Notes under the pieces: generated by a model | The model's database searches: none | What the model was told of the DNA's origin: nothing | Seen by the model: the letters and a program-made list of their open reading frames with translations, nothing else | Shown here: in pieces, positions 18,104 through 30,870 of the stretch | How the letters are laid out: each line of letters starts with the position of its first letter | Numbering within the stretch: position 1 is the first letter of the stretch | NCBI GenBank assembly: GCA_902626385.1 | Contig: CACOEZ010000002.1 | Span: forward strand, 1-64,000 | Source: an uncultured SAR86 cluster bacterium | GTDB lineage: Bacteria > Pseudomonadota > Gammaproteobacteria > Magnimaribacterales > D2472 | Direction: 5' to 3' | DNA length: 64,000 nt | Program-made: the position numbers and the translations under genes

Positions 18104-19870
18104 TTAATCCTTGAAAAGTTTAGAAAGCTCATCCAATAACACTTCTCCAAGCTCTTCGGCTCTATTAATTGTAAGTGCATTTTTATAGTATTTTGTTACG
18201 TCATGTCCGATTCCAATCGCTTGTAATTCTACAGGACTATCATTTTCAATTAGCGAGATGATTTCCCTTAAATGATTATCTAAAAAATCCTCTCTATTTG
18301 CTGACAAAGTACTATCGTCGACAGGTGCTCCATCAGAAATAACAATTAATATTTTTCTCTCCTCTGAACGTTTTAGAAGCCTCTCATGCGACCAAGCTAA
18401 AGCTTCGCCATCAACATTTTCCTTTAAAAGCCCTTCACGAAGCATTGCTCCAAAATATTTTCTTGATCTTCTCCAACTGTTATCAGCACTTTTATAGATA
18501 ATATGTCTGATATCATTTAGCCTTCCTGGATTAGACCTGTTTCCATTTATAATCCAAAGTTTTTTTGAATCTCCGCCTTTCCAGTGTTTTGTTGTAAAAC
18601 CTAATATTTCAGTTTTAACTTGGCATCTTTCGAGTGTGCTCCCGATAATGTCTGCACATATTGCTGCAAGGCTAATCGATCTCCCTCGCATTGATCCTGA
18701 ATTATCGATTAAAAGAGTCACAACAGTATCTTTAAATTTATTCTCAGTTTCTTGTTTGAAACTTAACGGATATCCTGGATTTGCTATTACTCTGTGAAGT
18801 CTTGCATTATCTAACATTCCTTCCTCAAGATTGTAATTCCAACTGGTATTTTGTTTAGCAAGAAGAAGCCTCTGCAATCTATTAGCTAATTTACCAATTG
18901 TTGATAAATGCGGTTTTATTAGATTATCTAATTGATTTCTGAGTCTCAGTGATTCATCTGAAGTCACTAAATCTTTTGCATCAATTATTTCATCAAATTT
19001 TGTTGAATAAATTGAATAATCTTTTTTTAACTTGTTTGAAAAGTCGTTATGAGGATAAGCTAGAGCATCAATCTCTTCTTCAATCGAAGTGTCATCAGTA
19101 GATTCAATTGCATCTTGCAGATCAAGCTCTATGTCACCTTTAAAATCTTTTAAGTCATTACTTGTGTCTTCAGACTCATTACCATCTGATTCCATTTCTG
19201 TATTTTCTATATCATCACTACTACCAGGTGAATCCTCAAAATCTTGATCTTCATTATCATCTTCAAGTTCCTTTAGTAGGTTTAATTTTTGTAGAAGCTT
19301 GATGACTGCTTTTTCAAACTTTTCCTGATCATGAATATTCTCAATAATATTATTTCTGAATCCTTCACTAACAGTCTCGATTTCATATTTTTCAATTAGA
19401 TTATTAATTATAGTTTTGGACTTAGCGTTAAATTTAAAACCTACTCCTTCTTTTAACCAAAGGTTAATACCATGCGATAAGTAATTGAGAGATTTAGTGT
19501 CTTCTAATTCATTACTTCTTTGATTTAAAAAATCTGAAATATTTTTTCTGGATCCAATAAATTCTTGTGACCCAAGAATCTCCACTCTAGATATTTCAAA
19601 CTCATTAAAAAGCATTCTTGCTGGAAGCGTGAGAGGGATTTCCTTTCTTTTTTTATGAAATTTATGCCAAAAAGCTTGAAAGTCTGATTCGCCACGCCAC
19701 TTTGATAGATCTTTTGTGGATCTTGGAGCAGATGAAAAAATTATATTATTTCCAGATGGGGGTCTCTGATATATTCCAGTATTGGAATTTAGTTTTTTAT
19801 TTTTTGATATTGCTTTAACTGTTGATATAGCAGCCTCATGGAGTCTGTCTCTATTTTTTGTCCAAGCCAT
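18104..19870 (-). CDS. cobT: CobT-like VWA-domain protein
   Basis: Partner subunit of the CobS AAA+ ATPase. In classical aerobic cobalamin synthesis, CobS-CobT drives CobN to insert cobalt. The 588-residue product has the CobT layout: an N-terminal helical part, a long acidic linker (about residues 205-270, very rich in Asp/Glu/Ser), and a C-terminal von Willebrand A domain with the metal-adhesion motif [11 protein letters not shown] near residue 388 and ISDGAPVDD further on. It starts 3 bases after cobS, so the two are translationally linked. No cobN, chlH or other corrin gene is present in this window, so the substrate may not be cobaltochelatase. Confidence 0.88.
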   Translation of the reverse strand: MAWTKNRDRLHEAAISTVKAISKNKKLNSNTGIYQRPPSGNNIIFSSAPRSTKDLSKWRGESDFQAFWHKFHKKRKEIPLTLPARMLFNEFEISRVEILGSQEFIGSRKNISDFLNQRSNELEDTKSLNYLSHGINLWLKEGVGFKFNAKSKTIINNLIEKYEIETVSEGFRNNIIENIHDQEKFEKAVIKLLQKLNLLKELEDDNEDQDFEDSPGSSDDIENTEMESDGNESEDTSNDLKDFKGDIELDLQDAIESTDDTSIEEEIDALAYPHNDFSNKLKKDYSIYSTKFDEIIDAKDLVTSDESLRLRNQLDNLIKPHLSTIGKLANRLQRLLLAKQNTSWNYNLEEGMLDNARLHRVIANPGYPLSFKQETENKFKDTVVTLLIDNSGSMRGRSISLAAICADIIGSTLERCQVKTEILGFTTKHWKGGDSKKLWIINGNRSNPGRLNDIRHIIYKSADNSWRRSRKYFGAMLREGLLKENVDGEALAWSHERLLKRSEERKILIVISDGAPVDDSTLSANREDFLDNHLREIISLIENDSPVELQAIGIGHDVTKYYKNALTINRAEELGEVLLDELSKLFKD

Positions 19871-19873
19871 TAA

Positions 19874-20851
19874 TTATGAATCAGAATTATTATCAATTTC
19901 TAAATCAAAACATCTTTGAAAATATTCAGAAATTATGGATCTTTCTACCTCATCACACTTATTTAGAAAAGTTAGTTTAAAAGAAGAGACCACATCTTTA
20001 AAAATTTTGAAATTTTGGCCCCACGAGATAACTGTTCTTGGTGACATGAGAGTTGAAATATCTCCATTTGTGAAACCTGTTCTTGTCAGATTGGCAAGCT
20101 TGATCATATTTTTAACAATTTCTTGATTTTTTAAACCTTTTAGACTGCTAAGCTTTGACATTACAACTTTAAACTCCTGCTCAGGATCTAAATAGTTTAA
20201 GGTGGCTAATATATGCCATCTATCCATTTGTCCTTGATTTATTTGTTGTGTTCCGTGATAAAGTCCAGTCATATCACCAAGTCCAACCGTATTTGTTGTC
20301 GCAAATAGCCTAAAAGAAGAGTTTGGTTCTAAAATTTTATTTTGATCAAGCAGTGTCAATTTGCCATCAACTTCCAAGATTCTTTGAATAACAAACATAA
20401 CATCTGGCCTACCTGCATCGTATTCATCAAAAACAAGAGCCACTGGATTTTGAATTGACCAAGGTAACAAGCCTTCTTGAAATTCTGTAATTTGTTTACC
20501 ATCATTTAATTTAATTGCATCTTTTCCAAGTAAATCGATTCGGCTAATATGACTATCGAGGTTAATTCTTACGCAAGGCCAATTTAATCTGGCTGCAATC
20601 TGTTCAATATGTGTAGATTTTCCGGTGCCGTGAAATCCCTGAATCATAACTCTTCTGTTATGTTCAAACCCAGCAAGGATTGAAAGGGTTGTATCTTTGT
20701 CAAAGACATAACTGTTATCAATTTCAGGAACCCAATCTGTTTTATCTTTATAACCTTTTACAGTGAGGTCTGAATCAATGTTAAATATCTTTGCAACATC
20801 AATTTTTGCATCAGGTTTGTTTGGTAAATCAATTTTTTTATTTATAGTCAT
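19874..20851 (-). CDS. cobS: CobS-like AAA+ ATPase (MoxR-type)
   Basis: A hexameric AAA+ ATPase that works with a VWA partner. The 325 residues contain Walker A QGFHGTGKST (residues 71-80), Walker B ALVFDEYDAG (D142/E143) and the sensor-1 region FRLFATTNTVGLGD. The GLYHGTQQINQGQMDRW segment is a CobS hallmark that separates it from other MoxR proteins. The length is normal for CobS (about 330). It is the first gene of the leftward run and is divergent from the SDR gene, across about 107 bases. Known CobS energises CobN; the absence of CobN here leaves its client open. Confidence 0.9.
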   Translation of the reverse strand: MTINKKIDLPNKPDAKIDVAKIFNIDSDLTVKGYKDKTDWVPEIDNSYVFDKDTTLSILAGFEHNRRVMIQGFHGTGKSTHIEQIAARLNWPCVRINLDSHISRIDLLGKDAIKLNDGKQITEFQEGLLPWSIQNPVALVFDEYDAGRPDVMFVIQRILEVDGKLTLLDQNKILEPNSSFRLFATTNTVGLGDMTGLYHGTQQINQGQMDRWHILATLNYLDPEQEFKVVMSKLSSLKGLKNQEIVKNMIKLANLTRTGFTNGDISTLMSPRTVISWGQNFKIFKDVVSSFKLTFLNKCDEVERSIISEYFQRCFDLEIDNNSDS

Positions 20852-20958
20852 AGCTAAATCATAAGTTTTGGACGCATATCCTACCTTTTGGGAGTTTAAA
20901 GTTCTAGTTTTTTTGTAAACAATGTAAGATGTTATCTTTATCTAATTATATATTTATT

Positions 20959-21714
20959 ATGGCAGAAAGACTAAAAGATAAAGTAGCCTTGATAACAGGC
21001 GCTGCTCAAGGATTGGGGAAAGAGATGGCAAAATCAATGATTGCCGAAGGCGCTAATGTTTTTATTAGTGACATTAACAGTTCTCAACTTGAAGCAACTG
21101 CAAAAGAGTTATCATGCTCTTCAATACTGCTTGATGTAACAAATTCTGAGAACTGGGAAAAAGCTATTGATCAAATCAAAAACGATGCTGGAAAATTAAA
21201 TATTTTGGTTAACAATGCTGGAATCGGGAACGGAGGGGATATCGAAGCAACTGATTTAGATACATGGAAATTAGTACACAATGTAAATCTTGATTCTGTA
21301 TTTCTTGGATGTAAGTATTCTCTACCGCTTATGAGAGACTCAGGGAATGGATCGATAATTAATATCTCATCAATGTCGGGAATCGTAGCTTCACATAATA
21401 CATCTGCATATAATTCATCTAAGGCTGCCGTTAGACATTTATCCAAATCTATAGCTTTACACTGCGCAAAATCAACAAATTTAGTAAGATGCAACTCAAT
21501 CCATCCAGTTTTTACTAGGACAGCTATGGTCCAAAGTATGATTGATGCAGCACCTGAGAGAAATATTGAAGAAAAATTAATTCAACAAATACCAATTAGG
21601 AAATTGGCTGAGCCAATAGATATTGCAAATGCAGCAGTTTTCCTAGCATCTGACGAGTCTTCTTTTATAACAGGAACAGAACTGCTAATTGATGGTGGCT
21701 TAAGCGCAACATAG
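20959..21714 (+). CDS. Short-chain dehydrogenase/reductase
   Basis: NAD(P)-dependent oxidoreductase of the classical SDR family, 251 residues from the ATG at 20959. The cofactor motif TGAAQGLG, NNAG, the catalytic Ser in INISSMSG and YNSSK (Tyr-x3-Lys) are all present, as is a normal C-terminal ITGTELLIDGG. The ten extra residues from 20929 add a hydrophobic stretch not seen in SDRs, so I prefer the later start. The acidic residue after beta-2 (FISDIN) favours NAD. The substrate is unknown, possibly a hydroxysteroid or 3-hydroxyacyl compound. tesB follows after 5 bases. Confidence 0.85.
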   Translation: MAERLKDKVALITGAAQGLGKEMAKSMIAEGANVFISDINSSQLEATAKELSCSSILLDVTNSENWEKAIDQIKNDAGKLNILVNNAGIGNGGDIEATDLDTWKLVHNVNLDSVFLGCKYSLPLMRDSGNGSIINISSMSGIVASHNTSAYNSSKAAVRHLSKSIALHCAKSTNLVRCNSIHPVFTRTAMVQSMIDAAPERNIEEKLIQQIPIRKLAEPIDIANAAVFLASDESSFITGTELLIDGGLSAT

Positions 21715-21719
21715 AATCT

Positions 21720-22591
21720 ATGAAGAAAAAAACTATCCTAAATAAATCTCTTGAGTTGTTTGAGCTAGAAAAAGTTGATAGGGATATTTTCAGCTGGAAT
21801 GGGACTAATGTTGGCTACAAGAGAATATTTGGTGGCCAGGTTATGGCACAGACTTTAATAGCAGCATATAAAACTGTAGATGCAGAACATTTTGCACATT
21901 CTTTTCATTCTTATTTCCTCAGACCAGGAAATATGGACAAATCTATTACATTTACTGTGGATAGAATTAGAGATGGTAAGAGTTTTACAACCAGGAGTGT
22001 AAAAGCAATTCAAGACGGAGAAGCAATTTTCAATTGTTCAGTATCATTTCAAAAAAGAGAAAAAGGTCTTGAGCATCAAATTGAAATGCCCGATGTGCCA
22101 GAACCCGAAACTTTAAAAAGCGAACAAGAGATTAGAGAAGAAATTTTAAAAGAATTAAAAATGAAAAAAGAAGACATGCCAATGTTCATCAGGCAAAGAG
22201 AAATTGAAATGCGACCAGTGGAGCAACAAAATTATTTCAAACCTGAAAGAATGCCACCATATAAAAATACTTGGATCAAAACAGATGGGAGTTTGCCCGA
22301 TGATCAAATTATTCAACAAGCATTTTTACTTTATATCTCTGATATGGGTTTATTAGGCGCTGCTAATAATTCAGTTGGCGTTAACTTTCTTACAAAAAAC
22401 TTACAAAATGCAAGTCTTGATCATGCAATGTGGTTTCATAGAAAATTAGATCTAGACGGATGGTTTTTGTATACCATTGACAGTCCTGTTACTAGAAATG
22501 CACGGGGTTTCTCAAGAGGTTCAATTTTTTCAAGAGATGGTCAATTAATTGCATCGTGTACTCAAGAGGGATTAATAAGACTTTGGGAGGA

Positions 22592-22595
<4 letters not shown>
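21720..22595 (+). CDS. tesB: Acyl-CoA thioesterase II
   Basis: Hydrolyses medium- to long-chain acyl-CoA to free fatty acid and CoA. The 291-residue double hot-dog protein shows GGQVMAQTLIAA, the FHSYFLRPG motif, DRIRDGKSFTTRSV, and in the second hot-dog SLDHAMWFHR (catalytic Asp), WFLYTIDSP and ARGFSRGSIFSRDG with a late Gln (TQEGLIR), all as in TesB. It directly follows the SDR gene and overlaps the 3' end of the convergent hemE gene by four bases. Confidence 0.95.
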
Positions 22596-25284
<2,689 letters not shown>

Positions 25285-25377
25285 TTATTGTAAAGTGCGA
25301 GTATGACATAGTATGACACTTTTTATGAAAAAAATAAAATTTTTTGTGTTAACATCAGTTTTCTATTTTTAACAAAA
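25285..25377. promoter_or_regulatory. Divergent gltD/gltB control region with tandem repeats
   Basis: A 93-base gap between head-to-head gltD and gltB. It holds two copies of gtatgaca (25301-25308 and 25311-25318) spaced exactly ten bases apart, one helical turn, close to the gltD start. Such spacing suits a protein binding the same face of DNA. No clear promoter hexamers or Shine-Dalgarno sites are visible for either gene. Confidence 0.4.
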
Positions 25378-28300
25378 ATGCCAAAACTTTATAAAAAAGA
25401 CTATTTTAGAGATAACTGTGGCTTCGGTTTGATTGCTAATGTTCATGGAAAACCATCCAGAAAAATAGTGCTTGATTCCATAGAGGCTCTTAAAAGTATG
25501 ACCCACAGAGGTGGTATTGGATCTGATGGAAAAACTGGCGATGGTTGCGGATTACTTCTAAATCTTAATAAAAAATTCTTTATCAAAACCTTAGAAAACG
25601 AACAAAATATCAAGCTTTCAGAAAAGTTTGCTGTTGGACAATTATTTTATTACCAAGACATTCAAGTGATTGAAGAAAAAATCAAATATATTCTTTTAAA
25701 AGAAGGTCTTAAGTTGTGTGCAAAAAGAGAGGTACCCATCAATGCGTCTATTTTAGGGAATATAGCGCTGGATTGCATGCCTAATGTTTATCAACTTTTC
25801 ATTGAGCCAAAAGAGGAAATGCTCGACGCTGAATTTGAAACTGCATTACTTCAGTCAAGAAAATTTATTGAGGAGATTTATCTGGATGATGAAAAGCTTT
25901 ATTTTTGCAGTTTTTCCAATAAGACCATTATTTATAAAGGCCTAATGCTCCCAAAAGACATAGAGAATTTTTATATCGATTTTCAGTCTAAGCACTTCAA
26001 GTCTTCTGTATGTGTCTTTCATCAAAGATTTTCAACCAATACAAGCCCAAGATGGCATCTTGCTCAACCTTTCAGACTTTTAGCACATAACGGAGAAATC
26101 AACGCAATAAGAGGAAATAGAAACTGGTCTAAGGCTAGAACCAGTATTTTTAAAACACCTCATATACCAAAGATCCAGAAATTTAAACAAATTGTTAATG
26201 AATCTGGTTCTGATTCATCAGCCTTGGATAACATGATTGAGATTTTGGTTTCAGGCGGTATAAATATATTTAAATCGATTAGAATGGTTTTACCGCCAGC
26301 ATGGCAGAATGCTCAGCTCTTAGATCCCGATGTGCGCAGTTTTCATGAATATAATTCTATGCACATGGAGCCATGGGATGGGCCAGCAGGAATTGTTATG
26401 TCAGATGGAAAATGGGCTATTTGTGTCCTCGATAGAAATGGTCTAAGACCTGCAAGATACCAAATCGATTATAGTGACAATATTACTATTGCTTCAGAAA
26501 CTGGAGTAAATCCAGTTGAAGAAAATAATATTGTTAAAAAAGGAAGAGTTTCACCAGGGGGCATGCTTGCCATTAACATAGAAACATCCGAGATATTATC
26601 TGAAAAAGAAATTGATGATAAGCTCAAATTTGCAGCGCCATACAGAAAATGGCTTAAGGAAAACGCCATTTATGTAGAATCAAGCCTTGATAAGTATGAA
26701 GGACCTGGACTTAGAAAAATAAATTCAGAGGAGTTTAGTATCTCCTCTAAGCTTTTTTTGCTTTATAAAGAGGAAAGAACTTCGGTAATCAAACCTTTGG
26801 CAGTTGATTCTCAGGAAGGAACTGGTTCTATGGGCGATGATACAGCTCTTGCTGTAATGAGTAAGATGCACAGACAAATTTATGATTATTTTAGGCAACA
26901 ATTTGCTCAAGTTACCAATCCCCCAATTGACTCGTTGAGAGAGGCAAGTGTTATGTCATTAGAGACATGTTACGGTCCTGAATTAAATGTTTTTGAAGAA
27001 TCTTCTGAGCACGCCAAAAGATTAGTTACATCATCACCGGTATTATCATATAAAAAACTTCAATCTATTTTAGGTAATCCGTATTTCAAATCTGAAACTA
27101 TCGAACTTTCATACAAAAATGATCAAAGTCTGAAAAAAGCTCTTGAGCTTCTTCAAAAAAGGGCGGTAAGAAGCATTAAGAAAGGAAATACAATTATTCA
27201 TTTAGAGGAATTATTGCCTAACAAAAAACATCTTCCAATTAATGCTCTTCTTGCCACTGGTTGCGTGCATCAAAAACTTGTTGAGTTAGGTTTGAGATCC
27301 AAGGCTAACATTATTGTTACCTCATCTTCTGCAAGGGATACTCATCAAATAGCATGTCTTATTGGTTTTGGAGCAACTGCAGTTTATCCAATGCTTGCAT
27401 ATCAAACAATTCTTGATTTAACTGACAGAAATGAATTAAAAGGTTCGCCTCACGAAAATTGTGCTAGATATAGAAAAGGCATAAACAAAGGACTGCTTAA
27501 AATAATCTCAAAGATGGGGATCTCTACCATTTCAAGTTATAGAGGCTCTCAACTCTTCGAGATAGTCGGCTTAAATCATGAGGTTGTAGATTTATGTTTT
27601 ACTAATACTGAAAGCAGGATTGGTGGAAAAGGTTTAAATAATCTTGATAAAGAAAATAAAGCACTAAATGATTACGCACGATCCAATCTGTCTGAGATGA
27701 ATGTTGGAGGGCTTTTAAAATATGTTCATGGCGGCGAGTACCACACTTATAACCCAGAGATAGTAAAGAAACTTCAGGAAGCTGTATCAACAGGCTCCAA
27801 AGAAATATATAGAGAGTATGCAAATCTTGTAGATAAAAGACCTCCTGCTATGTTAAGAGATCTATTAGAAATTAAAATAAATTCAAATAAATCTAATTCA
27901 AAGGTTGAGCCTATTCAAAAAATTATTAAAAGGTTTGACTCTGCAGGAATGAGTTTAGGATCTCTTTCTCCAAAAGCACATGAGACTCTAGCAGAAGCCA
28001 TGAATACTCTTGGGGCTCGATCAAATTCAGGTGAGGGAGGTGAGGGTAAGCATAGGTATGGGACATTAAAAATGTCAAAAATAAAACAAATTGCTTCCGG
28101 TAGATTCGGTGTAACACCTCATTATCTAGTTAATGCAGAAGTATTACAGATTAAAATAGCTCAGGGAGCAAAACCTGGAGAGGGTGGGCAATTACCTGGT
28201 GGGAAAGTTAACAAATTAATCGCTGAATTAAGGTACTCAACACCTGGTATTACTCTAATATCACCACCTCCTCATCATGATATTTATTCAATAGAGGACC

Positions 28301-29802
28301 TGGCTCAGCTAATCTATGATCTTAAGCAAGTAAATCCAAATGCTTTAGTCTCGGTAAAGCTAGTTTCGGAACCGGGAGTTGGAACAATTGCTGCAGGCGT
28401 AGCCAAGGCTTATGCAGATTTAATTACAATTTCTGGTCATGATGGCGGTACTGGAGCAAGTCCATTAACTTCAATAAGATATGCTGGCTCTCCTTGGGAG
28501 CTAGGCTTGGCAGAATCTCACCAAAGTTTAAGAGATGCTGGTCTTAGACATAAAGTTAGGCTGCAGACTGATGGAGGAATGAAAACAGGCCTTGATGTCA
28601 TAAAAGCAGCAATTCTTGGTGCAGAATCTTTTGGTTTTGGGACTGGCCCAATGATTTCTATGGGTTGTAAATATCTAAGAATTTGTCATTTAAATAATTG
28701 TGCAACAGGAGTAGCAACGCAAAGAGATGACTTAATTAATCAACATTTCATTGGTGAAAAAGAAAAAGTTATGAACTATTTTGAATTTATAGCAAATGAT
28801 GTAAGAGAGCACTTAAAAAATATTGGCGTTACAAAGCTTGAAGACATTATTGGACAAACTCAATATCTGAAACAAATTAGTGAAATTGAAGATCAATATA
28901 AAGCAATAGATTTATCAGGATTACTCGAAAAAGACCACGAAAATAGTGAGCCATACTTTTGTACTGTCAAAAAAAATGAACCATGGGATGAGGGTAAATT
29001 GGCAAAAAAAATATTAAAACAGGCAATGAGATTTATAAATGAAGAAAAAAAAGGAACCTTAAACTTTCAAATTTCAAATATGGATAGATCAATTGGAGCA
29101 AGTGTTTCAGGTTTTATTGCAACTAAGTATGGTGAAGAAGGTCTTCCAAAAAAATTATCTCTAAAATTTAAAGGTTCAGCTGGACAAAGTTTTGGATGTT
29201 GGAATGCAAATAATTTAAATCTAATCTTAAATGGTGATGCTAATGACTATGTAGGTAAAGGAATGAATGGGGGTAATATTGTTATCAAAAATGACTCATC
29301 TTATGCGGCATCAAATAAAACAGTTTTAGCAGGTAACACTTGTCTATATGGAGCTACTGGCGGCGAATTATTTATATCAGGATCTGTAGGAGAGAGGTTC
29401 GCAGTAAGAAATTCAGGTGCAAATGCTGTTGTTGAAGGATCTGGTGATCATTGTTGTGAATACATGACAGGTGGCCATGTTACAGTCTTGGGATCAGTAG
29501 GATTAAATTTTGGTGCCGGAATGACTGGAGGTTTTGCTTATGTTCTTGATGAAGATAGAACATTTTTCGATAAATGTAATAGGGGTCTGGTTAATTTAGA
29601 AAGAATATCTACTGAGGAAATGCAACCACATAGAAAATATTTAAAGGAAATTTTAGGTAAACACTATAAATTCACAAAAAGTATTAAAGCAAAAATGATT
29701 CTAGATGACTTTGAAAGATATGAGCCATATTTTTGGTTGGTAATTCCTGCTGCATCAAATATTCATGACTTATTAAAAGCAACAACAGCAAATGCTGCTT
29801 AA
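25378..29802 (+). CDS. gltB: Glutamate synthase large subunit
   Basis: Alpha subunit of NADPH-glutamate synthase: hydrolyses glutamine and makes two glutamates from glutamine plus 2-oxoglutarate. The 1474 residues match E. coli GltB in length and order. A short propeptide precedes the catalytic Cys (FRDNCGFGLIA), giving a class II amidotransferase domain with HRGG and the RFSTNTSP motif. A central domain follows, then the FMN/synthase domain (GSLSPKAHETLAEA, SGEGGEG), the 3Fe-4S cysteines (MGCKYLRICHLNNCATG), and the C-terminal beta-helix with GGNIVIKN and GGHVTVLG repeats. It faces away from gltD instead of forming the usual gltB-gltD operon. Its end overlaps aroB by four bases. Confidence 0.97.
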   Translation: MPKLYKKDYFRDNCGFGLIANVHGKPSRKIVLDSIEALKSMTHRGGIGSDGKTGDGCGLLLNLNKKFFIKTLENEQNIKLSEKFAVGQLFYYQDIQVIEEKIKYILLKEGLKLCAKREVPINASILGNIALDCMPNVYQLFIEPKEEMLDAEFETALLQSRKFIEEIYLDDEKLYFCSFSNKTIIYKGLMLPKDIENFYIDFQSKHFKSSVCVFHQRFSTNTSPRWHLAQPFRLLAHNGEINAIRGNRNWSKARTSIFKTPHIPKIQKFKQIVNESGSDSSALDNMIEILVSGGINIFKSIRMVLPPAWQNAQLLDPDVRSFHEYNSMHMEPWDGPAGIVMSDGKWAICVLDRNGLRPARYQIDYSDNITIASETGVNPVEENNIVKKGRVSPGGMLAINIETSEILSEKEIDDKLKFAAPYRKWLKENAIYVESSLDKYEGPGLRKINSEEFSISSKLFLLYKEERTSVIKPLAVDSQEGTGSMGDDTALAVMSKMHRQIYDYFRQQFAQVTNPPIDSLREASVMSLETCYGPELNVFEESSEHAKRLVTSSPVLSYKKLQSILGNPYFKSETIELSYKNDQSLKKALELLQKRAVRSIKKGNTIIHLEELLPNKKHLPINALLATGCVHQKLVELGLRSKANIIVTSSSARDTHQIACLIGFGATAVYPMLAYQTILDLTDRNELKGSPHENCARYRKGINKGLLKIISKMGISTISSYRGSQLFEIVGLNHEVVDLCFTNTESRIGGKGLNNLDKENKALNDYARSNLSEMNVGGLLKYVHGGEYHTYNPEIVKKLQEAVSTGSKEIYREYANLVDKRPPAMLRDLLEIKINSNKSNSKVEPIQKIIKRFDSAGMSLGSLSPKAHETLAEAMNTLGARSNSGEGGEGKHRYGTLKMSKIKQIASGRFGVTPHYLVNAEVLQIKIAQGAKPGEGGQLPGGKVNKLIAELRYSTPGITLISPPPHHDIYSIEDLAQLIYDLKQVNPNALVSVKLVSEPGVGTIAAGVAKAYADLITISGHDGGTGASPLTSIRYAGSPWELGLAESHQSLRDAGLRHKVRLQTDGGMKTGLDVIKAAILGAESFGFGTGPMISMGCKYLRICHLNNCATGVATQRDDLINQHFIGEKEKVMNYFEFIANDVREHLKNIGVTKLEDIIGQTQYLKQISEIEDQYKAIDLSGLLEKDHENSEPYFCTVKKNEPWDEGKLAKKILKQAMRFINEEKKGTLNFQISNMDRSIGASVSGFIATKYGEEGLPKKLSLKFKGSAGQSFGCWNANNLNLILNGDANDYVGKGMNGGNIVIKNDSSYAASNKTVLAGNTCLYGATGGELFISGSVGERFAVRNSGANAVVEGSGDHCCEYMTGGHVTVLGSVGLNFGAGMTGGFAYVLDEDRTFFDKCNRGLVNLERISTEEMQPHRKYLKEILGKHYKFTKSIKAKMILDDFERYEPYFWLVIPAASNIHDLLKATTANAA

Positions 29803-30866
29803 TTTTTAAAAGCTTTTTTTATATTGTTCTGATTGAACATGTTTGTTTTAAATGCTTTGAATTTTTCATTTATTAATATTAAATTTAGCTTGCCATCTGC
29901 TACTTTCTTGTCATTCATAATAAATTTCTTTAAATCTGAATATCTGTATTCTGAATGATCAGTATCAAGACCAATTGAATCAATCAGCTCAAGAGAATTT
30001 TTAAGCTGATGTTCTTTTAGAAAACCCTCAAAAAATGATATCTTCGCAGCAATTACCATTCCTAGAGTTATTGCAGCACCATGACTCATTTTTTTATAAT
30101 TTGTATAAGCTTCGATGGCATGGCCAAAAGTATGTCCAAAATTAAGTATTGCTCTCAATCCACTTTCTTTCTCATCCTTGGTAACGATTTTTGATTTTGT
30201 TAGGATGGATTCTTTAATAATTTCTAATAAGATTTTTTTATCACGATCAACTATAAGTCGATGCTTTTCTTTAATCAGATTTCTTAATTTCTTATTCTCA
30301 ATTAGAGCATATTTTACAACTTCACCCAATCCAGATTTGTATTCTTTATCACTTAGAGTTTCCAGGTAAGCTGAGGAGATTAAAACCAGTTTTGGATTAT
30401 AAAAAGCTCCAACTAAATTTTTGCCCTGTGGAATATTAATAGCTGTTTTTCCTCCTACAGATGAATCGACTTGAGATAAGAGCGTAGTCGGAACTTGAAT
30501 GTAATCAATTCCCCGTAAATATGTTGACGCACAAAATCCAGCAATATCACCAACAACTCCACCGCCAAGCGCTATTACCAAGTCAGTTCTTGAAAACTTA
30601 AAATCTGCTAATACCTTGATTATCTCCTGAAAATTTTTGAAAGATTTTGCATTTTCACCTTTTCTAATTACATGGATCAAAACTTTTTTATTGTTCAAAC
30701 TATCTTTTAAATTATTAATATATTTTTTGGGAACACCTGTATCAGTAATAATTAAAACTTTTGCATTTTTTTTGATATTTTTGTTAAGCTCTTTTTTAGG
30801 AATTGAGCCACTCGTAATACATATTTTGTATTTTGATAATCCTTTCCCTGCAAATATTTCAATCAT
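29799..30866 (-). CDS. aroB: 3-dehydroquinate synthase
   Basis: Second step of the shikimate pathway: closes DAHP to 3-dehydroquinate using NAD and a metal. The 355 residues show VIALGGGVVGDIAGF, STYLRGIDYIQVPTTLLSQVDSSVGGKTAIN, the GLGEVVKYAL motif and the metal-binding histidines in RAILNFGHTFGHAIE and MSHGAAI. It follows aroK by four bases on the same strand, the standard aroK-aroB pair. Confidence 0.97.
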   Translation of the reverse strand: MIEIFAGKGLSKYKICITSGSIPKKELNKNIKKNAKVLIITDTGVPKKYINNLKDSLNNKKVLIHVIRKGENAKSFKNFQEIIKVLADFKFSRTDLVIALGGGVVGDIAGFCASTYLRGIDYIQVPTTLLSQVDSSVGGKTAINIPQGKNLVGAFYNPKLVLISSAYLETLSDKEYKSGLGEVVKYALIENKKLRNLIKEKHRLIVDRDKKILLEIIKESILTKSKIVTKDEKESGLRAILNFGHTFGHAIEAYTNYKKMSHGAAITLGMVIAAKISFFEGFLKEHQLKNSLELIDSIGLDTDHSEYRYSDLKKFIMNDKKVADGKLNLILINEKFKAFKTNMFNQNNIKKAFKN

Positions 30867-30870
30867 AGCA

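Noticed and set aside
18104..20851. Reading cobS-cobT as evidence of de novo aerobic cobalamin synthesis
   Set aside because: No cobN or corrin-ring gene is seen in the window, so the pair alone does not show that pathway.
25301..25318. Tandem gtatgaca repeats as a CRISPR or mobile-element end
   Set aside because: Only two copies of eight bases with a two-base gap; this suits an operator at best, not a repeat array or a transposon end.
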